A DNA stretch of 5,690 nt from DATCYX01 sp037444705. GTDB taxonomy: Bacteria; Chloroflexota; Anaerolineae; Anaerolineales; UBA4823. Below the pieces are notes generated by a model. That model was not told the DNA's origin. It ran no database searches and worked only from the letters and a program-made list of their open reading frames with translations. Below, piece by piece: positions 1 to 4,326 of this stretch. The stretch covers positions 1 to 5,690 of the forward strand of contig JBBILY010000175.1 of NCBI GenBank assembly GCA_037444705.1. Direction: 5' to 3'. Numbering within the stretch: the stretch's first letter is position 1; each line of letters opens with the position of its first letter. Position numbers and translations under genes: made by a program.

Positions 1-477
1 GTCATTAAACAGGCTCTCGCCTTCCAGCAACACCTGTAAGCGTTTGGGGACGCCCATAGTGCGTAACAAGGCGACCACCGAGACCGGATCGGTGGCCGCC
101 ACCAGGGCGCCAAACACCAACGCCATGGTTATATCCATCCCTGTGCCCCAGGAGACAATGCCTCCCACAATGACCATCGTAAGCAACACCCCCGGCACTG
201 CCAGGACCAGAATAGGCCTCAGGTTGCGGCGCAGGTCATCCAGGTTCAAATGAAAGGCAGCATCGAAGATCAGGGGTGGCACCAGCAACGCCAGGATCAA
301 GTTGGGAGGCACATTAATCTCTCGCTGCACCCCTAACCCTAACGCCAGCCCTATCAGCACCAGCCCCAAGGTATAGGGCAGGCGCCACCGATGTGCCAGA
401 ATGCCCACCAATACCGCCACGAAGAGCAGGGTAATGATGATCTCTTCCACAAGCAGGATCTGATGATCGAGATCCAT
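1..477 (-). CDS. CPA1/NhaP-type Na+(K+)/H+ antiporter, N-terminal 159 residues (partial)
   Basis: The frame is open from an ATG at 477-475 to the window edge, giving 159 codons; the C-terminal part lies outside the window. The protein is very hydrophobic, with successive membrane segments roughly at residues 10-32, 34-50, 58-74, 87-107 and 115-138. Two family signatures are intact: A-T129-D130-P131-V-S-V-V and E-G-E-S-L-F-N158-D159. In characterised NhaP/CPA1 antiporters these supply the residues of the ion-binding site, so this is very likely an inner-membrane cation/proton exchanger for pH or Na+ homeostasis. Ion preference cannot be read from the sequence. The start overlaps the stop of the upstream SDR gene by one base (TAATG), so the two are co-transcribed and probably translationally coupled. 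CPA1 members usually exceed 380 residues, and many carry a cytoplasmic tail that cannot be assessed here. Confidence 0.93.
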   Translation of the reverse strand, partial: MDLDHQILLVEEIIITLLFVAVLVGILAHRWRLPYTLGLVLIGLALGLGVQREINVPPNLILALLVPPLIFDAAFHLNLDDLRRNLRPILVLAVPGVLLTMVIVGGIVSWGTGMDITMALVFGALVAATDPVSVVALLRTMGVPKRLQVLLEGESLFND

Positions 478-1265
478 TAGTCCGCTCCGCGAAAGGGCAA
501 CGAGTGGCCACCATCCACCAGGATGGTCTGGCCACGAATCATGCTGGCCTGGGGAGAGCATAAAAAAGCCACCACCCCGGCTATATCCTCGGGGGTCACC
601 AGACGCCCGGCCGGGATTTGGCCGAGCAGTCTCTGGACCAAGCCCTCATCTTGGCGGATAGACTCAAAATGCTCCAGGGCTTGAGTGCGCACAATGCCCG
701 GAGAGACGGCATTGACCACAATATTCTTAGGCGCCAGTTCCACAGCCAGGTAGCGCACCAGGGCCTCGAGGGCAGCTTTGCTGGCACCCACCACCGAATA
801 ATGCGGCAGTACTCGCTGGGCGCCGGGGCTGGAGATGGCCACAATCGCTCCACCGCCGCTCTTCTCCATCAGCGGCACAGCCCACTGGGCGGCGAAGAGC
901 AGGGAGCGAGCGTTGATGTTCATGGTCCACTCCCAACCTTTGGGTTTCTGCTCCAGCGCCGCACAGTTGTAACCCGAGGCGGCGTTGCTCACCAGAAAAT
1001 CCAGGCGGTCGAAGACCCGCTGCACCTGAGCGAACAGGGCTTCAAGGTCATCCAGGTCGCCCACGTTGGCTTTCACCAACAACGCCTCTCGCCCCAGAGA
1101 GCGAATTTCAGCAGCAGTTTCTTCAGCCGGGGCGCGATTGCGAAAAAAGTTGACCACCACCGCCGCCCCCAAACGGGCAAAATGCAGGGCTATGGCGCGC
1201 CCTATGCCCCGCCCAGAACCCGTCACCAGGGCGATTTTATTTTTAAAAGGTAGATCCGCACTCAT
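477..1265 (-). CDS. fabL: FabL-like enoyl-[acyl-carrier-protein] reductase (SDR superfamily)
   Basis: This 262-residue protein is a complete single-domain Rossmann-fold SDR. Visible landmarks are the cofactor loop T15-G-S-G-R-G-I-G22, an 'SNAASG' stretch at 93-98 in place of the usual NNAG, M-N116-I-N-A on helix 4, S145/S146, and a C-terminal I-R-G-Q-T-I-L-V-D-G-G block (243-253). The catalytic pair is Y156 and K163, separated by six residues (Y-S-V-V-G-A-S-K). That Y-x6-K spacing is typical of the enoyl-ACP reductases FabI and FabL, not the Y-x3-K of FabG and most SDRs. The series 'VKANVG', 'NAASG', 'WTMNINA', 'SKAALEAL.RYLAVEL' and 'MIRGQTI' matches what I recall of Bacillus subtilis FabL. 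The inferred role is NAD(P)H-dependent reduction of trans-2-enoyl-ACP, the last step of the fatty-acid elongation cycle, in the cytosol. Another SDR dehydrogenase role is possible. No strong Shine-Dalgarno precedes the ATG. It is followed by an antiporter gene with a one-base overlap. Confidence 0.85.
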   Translation of the reverse strand: MSADLPFKNKIALVTGSGRGIGRAIALHFARLGAAVVVNFFRNRAPAEETAAEIRSLGREALLVKANVGDLDDLEALFAQVQRVFDRLDFLVSNAASGYNCAALEQKPKGWEWTMNINARSLLFAAQWAVPLMEKSGGGAIVAISSPGAQRVLPHYSVVGASKAALEALVRYLAVELAPKNIVVNAVSPGIVRTQALEHFESIRQDEGLVQRLLGQIPAGRLVTPEDIAGVVAFLCSPQASMIRGQTILVDGGHSLPFRGAD

Positions 1266-1351
1266 ATTTATTATTTTACCCCGAGAGGAAGATCAGCCTG
1301 CCCCCAATGACCATACCTAACCCACGAATTATTAGCCTGGAACTCGAAGAA

Positions 1352-1370
1352 CCACTCCAAGAGAGAGTGG
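1352..1370. repeat. Inverted repeat CCACTC-n7-GAGTGG
   Basis: CCACTC at 1352-1357 and GAGTGG at 1365-1370 are perfect 6-bp arms around a 7-nt loop. The site lies about 90-105 bp upstream of the SDR start, within the 179-bp spacer between the SDR gene and the end of the prenyl-synthase gene. It has no T-tract in either direction, so it is not a convincing terminator. It could be an operator for the fabL-antiporter unit or chance. Confidence 0.35.
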
Positions 1371-1396
1371 CGTCATGGGACAAATTAACGCGCGCT

Positions 1397-1415
1397 GACT
1401 AGACCCAATCTAGTC
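1397..1415. repeat. Inverted repeat GACTAGA-n5-TCTAGTC downstream of the prenyl-synthase gene
   Basis: Perfect 7-bp arms (1397-1403 and 1409-1415) flank a 5-nt loop. The repeat starts 30 bases past the TAA of the prenyl-synthase-like gene (read on the minus strand). As RNA it forms a short hairpin, but the following minus-strand sequence (AGCGCGCGTTAATTTG) is not a proper U-tract, so any intrinsic termination would be weak. A DNA-binding site serving the SDR unit is the alternative. Confidence 0.45.
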
Positions 1416-1444
1416 CTCGCGGGAAACTTCAGCGGGTGGGGTGC

Positions 1445-2386
1445 TTATAAAGTTTGGATCAACGCCGCTAATTCTTCCCCCGCTGGTGAAAGGGGGGCCG
1501 CCTGCTTCAGGGCTTGCAAGGCCAACCCCTTGTGGCGCTCCATCTCAGCCAAGACGTACAAGCCACTACCACATTGATCCAACAGGTTTAAGACCTCGGC
1601 TGCGAACTCGGGCTGCCCCCAGGCCATCTCCAGACAATCTTTCAAACGCTGGCTTTGTTCGGCGGGCAACACCTCCAGGGCATAAACTAATGGCAAAGCC
1701 CGTTCCAGGCTGCGCCGTTGGGTGGGCAATGCCTCTCCTGCCAATAGGTGCACCTCCTCCAGGTCATCCTTGATCTGCACCAGCAGCCCCAGATGGTTAC
1801 CAAATTGACCATAAGCCTCAATCGTGGGCTCATCCGCTCCCGCCAGGCGCGCCCCAGCGCGGCAGGCCAGGGCGAAGAAGCCTCCGGATTTGCTCTCAGC
1901 GATGCGCCAATACTGCTCCAGATTTAGGTTCGCCAGGGTTAAATCGGCATATTGACCACCTGCCATCTTGAGAAAGGTGGAGTAGAAGTCCTGAACAATG
2001 GCGCTGGCGATGGGACGGGTGGTAATATCGTCGTGCAGTTCGTCTAAGATCAACGCGGCAGAAAAATACAGGCCGGAGAAGGCGCTGAGGGCTGCCCCCG
2101 CCCCCAGGTCAGCCCACCAGGGGTCGGGCGGGTCACCATCCTGGACACGATCCAACAGATGGGCGGCGCTGTAAAACATCAACCAAGCCAGGGTCACCTC
2201 TTGGCTCAGGCCAGGGCGACCACCCGCGGCCTGACAACACAAGTCCGGTAGGCGTTCCCACCTAGACCGCCCTTCCGTCTCTGGAGATGTCTCGTCGCCC
2301 CCCGATAAAGCACAGCGCATGGCCTCTCTCAATTCCGGCCATGCGCCGAGTTCTTCCCTCAACCCCTTGAATATATCCTCGATCAC
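1445..2386 (-). CDS. ComQ-like / polyprenyl-synthetase-family isoprenyl transferase
   Basis: This 313-residue, largely helical protein has the layout of the all-alpha trans-isoprenyl diphosphate synthase fold. The first Asp-rich motif is degenerate: H76-L-L-D79-R80-V-Q-D83-G-D85, where R80 replaces the second Asp of DDxxD. G-G-Q145-Y-A-D (143-148) and E-S-K166-S-G-G fit the conserved helix F and lysine motifs. The second Asp-rich motif is Q204-I-K-D207-D208-L-E-E211 (DDxxE). This pattern suits a diphosphate-binding enzyme that may transfer an isoprenyl group to a non-isoprenoid acceptor, as ComQ does to a Trp of ComX. It lies 24 nt downstream of a 70-residue peptide gene ending in GWRS, which is the probable acceptor. 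The start is GTG (2386-2384): a TAA lies in frame four codons upstream, and no other start codon intervenes. No Shine-Dalgarno is visible, so expression may be low or coupled to the peptide gene. Alternatives are a chain-elongating prenyl diphosphate synthase or a terpene-cyclase-like enzyme. Confidence 0.82.
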   Translation of the reverse strand: MIEDIFKGLREELGAWPELREAMRCALSGGDETSPETEGRSRWERLPDLCCQAAGGRPGLSQEVTLAWLMFYSAAHLLDRVQDGDPPDPWWADLGAGAALSAFSGLYFSAALILDELHDDITTRPIASAIVQDFYSTFLKMAGGQYADLTLANLNLEQYWRIAESKSGGFFALACRAGARLAGADEPTIEAYGQFGNHLGLLVQIKDDLEEVHLLAGEALPTQRRSLERALPLVYALEVLPAEQSQRLKDCLEMAWGQPEFAAEVLNLLDQCGSGLYVLAEMERHKGLALQALKQAAPLSPAGEELAALIQTL

Positions 2387-2410
2387 AAGCGTAATTTATA
2401 AGTTCAAGTA

Positions 2411-2623
2411 TTAACTGCGCCAGCCAAGAGCATTCTTCTCAACGATCTGGGCAATGCGCACCTTCTCCTGCTCGCCGCGGCGGTGAGCCGTCAGCAGGAA
2501 GGATAGTTCCTCTTTGCTCAGTTTGAAGCCACGCTTGGCCAGGGCAGCCTCTGGGGCCGAAAACAACTGGCGGGCAAAATCAGCATCGGTGGACATCTGA
2601 TAGACGACTTGGGCGAGTGTCAT
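2411..2623 (-). CDS. 70-residue ComX-like / RiPP-leader-like precursor peptide with C-terminal GWRS
   Basis: The small gene is supported by a perfect AAGGAGG six bases before its ATG and by its operon position. Residues 1-50 look like a helical leader: D-x-D-F-A-R-Q-L-F, then P-E-A-A-L-A-K-R-G-F-K-L-S (24-36), then K-E-E-L-S-F-L-L. This resembles Nif11/Os17-type RiPP leaders and also the body of Bacillus ComX precursors (PEAL...GF...E). The C-terminal part is charged and ends A-L-G-W68-R-S70. W68 is the only Trp in the chain. There is no Cys, so lanthionine- or sactionine-type chemistry is excluded. In ComX a Trp three or four residues from the C-terminus is isoprenylated by ComQ. The gene directly downstream encodes a ComQ-like enzyme, so I infer that this is its substrate, maturing to a short C-terminal peptide. 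No signal peptide or GG cleavage site is visible. The leader likeness alone could also reflect an unmodified helical protein. Confidence 0.8.
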   Translation of the reverse strand: MTLAQVVYQMSTDADFARQLFSAPEAALAKRGFKLSKEELSFLLTAHRRGEQEKVRIAQIVEKNALGWRS

Positions 2624-2629
2624 TTTAAG

Positions 2630-2636
2630 CCTCCTT
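2630..2636 (-). promoter_or_regulatory. Ribosome binding site AAGGAGG of the 70-residue peptide gene
   Basis: On the minus strand AAGGAGG sits six bases before the ATG at 2623-2621. It is the strongest ribosome site in the window and fixes the start of this small gene. The enzyme gene that follows has a GTG start and no such site. Confidence 0.9.
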
Positions 2637-2788
2637 AAAGAGAGTGGAATAGTGATTCTTCGGGGTCCTTTGGTAAAAATTCATCACAATGCTACGCAGC
2701 GGGCCACCTCCATTAACTAAAGAGCTTAGCGCCTGCACTCAGCGCCCAGAAACCGCCTTATCATTTTCTTGCAGTTTTGGTAGGAATC

Positions 2789-2804
2789 CTTACAATTTTG
2801 TAAG
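2789..2804. promoter_or_regulatory. Palindrome CTTACAA-TT-TTGTAAG at the predicted start site (putative operator)
   Basis: Perfect 7-bp arms surround a 2-bp centre. The palindrome begins at about the expected first transcribed base of the leftward promoter (-10 at 2817-2812), a classic position for a repressor operator. The short centre makes an RNA hairpin unlikely, so a dimeric DNA-binding protein is the better reading. No regulator gene is visible in the window. Confidence 0.55.
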
Positions 2805-2811
2805 TTACTAT

Positions 2812-2840
2812 AAATTAGCACAGGAAATGGCCTTTGTCAA
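2812..2840 (-). promoter_or_regulatory. Sigma-70-type promoter of the peptide/prenyl-transferase operon
   Basis: On the minus strand a perfect TTGACA (2840-2835) is followed after exactly 17 bp by TAATTT (2817-2812), which keeps the first, second and last bases of the -10 consensus. Transcription should start near 2805 and read left. The consensus -35 with a weak -10 fits a regulated promoter. Confidence 0.6.
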
Positions 2841-2856
2841 GCACTTCATAGCACTT
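2840..2856 (-). promoter_or_regulatory. Two AAGTGCT direct repeats, 10-bp period, abutting the -35 element
   Basis: On the minus strand AAGTGCT occurs at 2856-2850 and again at 2846-2840. The period is exactly 10 bp, one helical turn, and the second copy shares one base with TTGACA. Tandem sites on one face of the helix next to the -35 are how OmpR/PhoB-type and some LytTR-type response regulators bind when activating. The regulator itself is not in the window. Confidence 0.5.
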
Positions 2857-2951
2857 TTTTAGATGATTTTTATCACACCTTCCCCACCCAGGTGGATACT
2901 ACTTGGGTATTTAAGATAACCGCTTTTCACAGGATTGACCAGTACAAAATG

Positions 2952-2979
2952 GTTAATGGAAGATTAACTTTTAGTTAAT
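2952..2979. promoter_or_regulatory. Three phased GTTAAT / ATTAAC / GTTAAT sites, 11-bp spacing
   Basis: GTTAAT (2952-2957), its reverse complement ATTAAC (2963-2968) and GTTAAT again (2974-2979) start exactly 11 bp apart. All three TTAA cores therefore lie on one face of the DNA. The first two also form an inverted repeat with a 5-nt gap. The array lies between the two divergent promoters, about 60-85 bp before the presumed start site of the rightward gene, where an activator could act. An 11-bp period is typical of PhoB/PhoP-type winged-helix regulators; the identity of the binder is unknown. Confidence 0.5.
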
Positions 2980-3025
2980 TTCACCAGGGTGCATCCATTG
3001 CCACCTCAACCAGGCTAATTTGTTG

Positions 3026-3031
3026 TATACT
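3026..3031 (+). promoter_or_regulatory. Possible -10 element (TATACT) of the metallo-hydrolase gene
   Basis: TATACT matches the -10 consensus at five of six positions and lies 50 bp before the ATG. No -35 is recognisable at 16-18 bp spacing, so the promoter would be weak or activator-dependent. A short GC hairpin follows (AGCCC 3044-3048, GGGCT 3053-3057). Confidence 0.35.
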
Positions 3032-3061
3032 TCAAGTGTTTTTAGCCCTCCGGGGCTTATC

Positions 3062-3073
3062 TCCACGCGTGGA
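3062..3073. repeat. Perfect 12-bp palindrome TCCACGCGTGGA before the metallo-hydrolase start
   Basis: The palindrome ends nine bases before the ATG at 3082 and includes the only GGA that could act as a ribosome site. It could be a protein-binding site whose occupancy blocks expression. It has no loop, so it cannot form a normal hairpin in a single RNA. Confidence 0.5.
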
Positions 3074-3081
3074 ACTTAGTC

Positions 3082-3981
3082 ATGTCCCATCCCACAATTT
3101 ACACCATAGACCTTCACTTCATGGGTCTAAACGGCATCATCGCCGCTTATCTTATCCCCCATGCTCATGGATGTGTGCTCATTGAAAGTGGCCCAGCCTC
3201 CACTCTGCCCGCTCTACAGGCTGGCCTGCAAGCATATGGCCTGCGTCTTTCCGACATCAGCGATGTGTTGCTCACCCACATCCACCTGGACCACGCCGGG
3301 GCAGCGGGTCACCTGGCTCACCAGGGGGCGCGCATCCATGTGCATCCCAACGGGGCACCTCATCTGAGCAATCCACAAAAACTCTTGGCGAGCGCCGCCC
3401 GCATCTACGGGGAGATGATGAACACCCTATGGGGAGAGATGTTGCCCATCCCACCAGAAGTCTTGTGTGTGCCCGAGGACGGTGCGGAAATCGAGATCAA
3501 TGGCTTGCGTTTTGTCCCCCTGGATACTCCCGGCCATGCGGATCATCACTACGTTTACCTCTTTCAGGATTTCTGCTTCAGCGGCGATATTGGCGGGGTG
3601 CGTCTGGGAGGGTTGCGCCATTTACGCCTACCTATGCCACCACCCGAGTTCCATCTTGAAAAATGGCGCCAAAGCCTGGATAAACTGCGTCATTTGGACA
3701 TAGGGCGCATCGCCCCCACCCATTTTGGCATTTATGAAGACGCTCATTGGCATCTAACTGCCCTGGGAAAAGCCCTGGATGAGGTGGAGGCCTGGATGGA
3801 AGCCCACCTGCCCAACGACCCACCCCTGGAGGTGCTTACCGAGCAGTTTACCCATTGGTCCCGCCAGCGTTCTCTAGATGAGGGGGTGCCTCCGCAAGTG
3901 ATCGAACGCCTCGAAGCCGCCAACCCCTCATGGATGTCACCCTTGGGAATGCAACGCTATTGGCGAAAATATCGAGAGTAA
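3082..3981 (+). CDS. Metallo-beta-lactamase-fold hydrolase
   Basis: This complete 299-residue protein has the full two-metal ligand set of the MBL superfamily: H66-I-H68-L-D70-H71 after a beta strand, H152 in D-T-P-G-H-A-D, bridging D169 in F-S-G-D-I-G, and H214 in A-P-T-H-F-G. It has no signal peptide or membrane segment, so it is probably a cytosolic hydrolase with Zn or Fe. The fold covers residues 5-220, followed by a mostly helical extension of about 80 residues (220-299, W/E/H-rich). MBL-fold hydrolases act on thioesters, lactones, phosphoesters and other substrates; nothing here identifies the substrate. The ATG at 3082 gives the N-terminus expected for the fold, although its ribosome site is weak (GGA at 3071-3073). 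It is divergently transcribed from the peptide/prenyl-transferase genes across a richly structured control region, which hints at, but does not prove, shared regulation. Confidence 0.9.
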   Translation: MSHPTIYTIDLHFMGLNGIIAAYLIPHAHGCVLIESGPASTLPALQAGLQAYGLRLSDISDVLLTHIHLDHAGAAGHLAHQGARIHVHPNGAPHLSNPQKLLASAARIYGEMMNTLWGEMLPIPPEVLCVPEDGAEIEINGLRFVPLDTPGHADHHYVYLFQDFCFSGDIGGVRLGGLRHLRLPMPPPEFHLEKWRQSLDKLRHLDIGRIAPTHFGIYEDAHWHLTALGKALDEVEAWMEAHLPNDPPLEVLTEQFTHWSRQRSLDEGVPPQVIERLEAANPSWMSPLGMQRYWRKYRE

Positions 3982-4001
3982 CCGCGTCAGGAATCAAATC
4001 C

Positions 4002-4029
4002 TTGACAGACTCTATATCAGTGATAAACT
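4002..4029 (+). promoter_or_regulatory. Strong promoter TTGACA-16-TAAACT with extended -10
   Basis: A perfect TTGACA (4002-4007) is followed after 16 bp by TAAACT (4024-4029), preceded by TG and one base (extended -10). It starts 21 bp past the metallo-hydrolase stop. The expected start of transcription is near 4036, and the only element before the next terminator is the structured segment described below. Confidence 0.6.
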
Positions 4030-4035
4030 AATACA

Positions 4036-4187
4036 CACGATGTTTATTGTAATCTATCGCCCGATCCCATCCCCTGCTCCACGCAAGCACCTTGGGGCTT
4101 TCGTCCTCATGGGATTCGGGCAGTAGACCCCTACCCTCGAATCACAAGCGCCCTCTGGACCGAAGCCCTCCAGAGGGTGTATTTTTA
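4036..4187 (+). ncRNA. Candidate structured small RNA (or proS leader/attenuator), about 150 nt
   Basis: The 345 bp between the metallo-hydrolase and proS hold no credible gene. They hold a promoter, this segment, a terminator and then a separate proS promoter. Within the segment GCCCGATCCCAT (4059-4070) pairs with ATGGGA-T-TCGGGC (4109-4121): 12 base pairs with one bulged base. TCTA (4053-4056) and TAGA (4124-4127) extend it beyond an internal loop. Inside, TGCT (4075-4078) can pair with AGCA (4086-4089). The RNA ends in an intrinsic terminator. I do not recognise a known family: it lacks the T-box core sequence and the SRP RNA apical motif, and its central part does not look like 6S RNA. 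Start and end are inferred from the promoter and terminator. An attenuating leader of proS is the main alternative. Confidence 0.45.
4148..4186 (+). terminator. Rho-independent terminator
   Basis: CCCTCTGGA (4151-4159) pairs perfectly with TCCAGAGGG (4169-4177) across a 9-nt loop. One G-C and two G-U pairs lengthen the stem to 12, followed by A and TTTTT (4182-4186). It ends the candidate small RNA and would also stop read-through from the metallo-hydrolase gene. Confidence 0.82.
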
Positions 4188-4252
4188 TACGCATCAGGTG
4201 GATCGAGGTCAAGTGTTGTATGCAGTGATAACTGTGTTCCTATCCTCAAGCA

Positions 4253-4282
4253 TTTCCTTTTCATCCATCTTTCTGCTATACT
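4253..4282 (+). promoter_or_regulatory. proS promoter with extended -10 (TGC-TATACT)
   Basis: TATACT (4277-4282) is preceded by TG and one base (4274-4276), an extended -10. TTTCCT (4253-4258) at 18 bp is a weak -35. Transcription would begin near 4289 and give a leader of about 38 nt, so proS can be expressed independently of the upstream terminator. Confidence 0.5.
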
Positions 4283-4312
4283 CACCTCGCACCCGATTCT
4301 GATTCTTACCCC

Positions 4313-4318
4313 AGGAGG
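4313..4318 (+). promoter_or_regulatory. Ribosome binding site AGGAGG of proS
   Basis: AGGAGG ends eight bases before the ATG at 4327 and 14 bases before a second in-frame ATG at 4333, so the first ATG is the better start. Confidence 0.85.
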
Positions 4319-4326
4319 CTTACCAA

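Larger units (their letters stand above)
2624..3081. other. Divergent intergenic control region (458 bp), no convincing gene
   Basis: This region separates the leftward peptide/prenyl-transferase pair from the rightward metallo-hydrolase. It holds a leftward promoter with flanking repeats, a palindrome at the predicted start site, a phased GTTAAT array and a 12-bp palindrome, each listed separately. It also contains CCACC-CA-GGTGG (2884-2895). The leftward transcript would have a long untranslated leader of about 180 nt (2624-2805). That leader contains a weak 19-codon reading frame (2684-2625, minus) ending one base before the peptide ATG, which has no ribosome site of its own. Confidence 0.8.

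Noticed and set aside
618..1253. Long plus-strand open frame of 211 codons
   Set aside because: It lies opposite the SDR gene, which has every family motif; the antisense translation has no recognisable domain or ribosome site.
1441..1773. Plus-strand open frame of 110 codons, proline-rich
   Set aside because: It is the antisense shadow of the prenyl-synthase gene, with low-complexity Pro/Ala/Arg composition.
2625..2684. 19-codon minus-strand frame ending one base before the peptide ATG
   Set aside because: It could couple translation to the peptide gene, but it has no ribosome site at usable distance, and the peptide gene has its own excellent one.
2827..2862. 11-codon plus-strand frame (MAFVKHFIALF)
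   Set aside because: Too short, and it lies across the leftward promoter; no supporting evidence beyond an AGGAA just upstream.
3032..4231. Nine-base words shared between spacers: TCAAGTGTT (3032, 4209) and CAGTGATAA (4018, 4223)
   Set aside because: Given the lengths of the spacers, about one shared 9-mer is expected by chance, and the contexts differ.
3982..4326. T-box riboswitch ahead of proS
   Set aside because: A T-box is common before aminoacyl-tRNA synthetase genes in Gram-positive relatives, but the conserved antiterminator core (GGTGG with flanks) is absent and proS has a separate promoter beyond the terminator.
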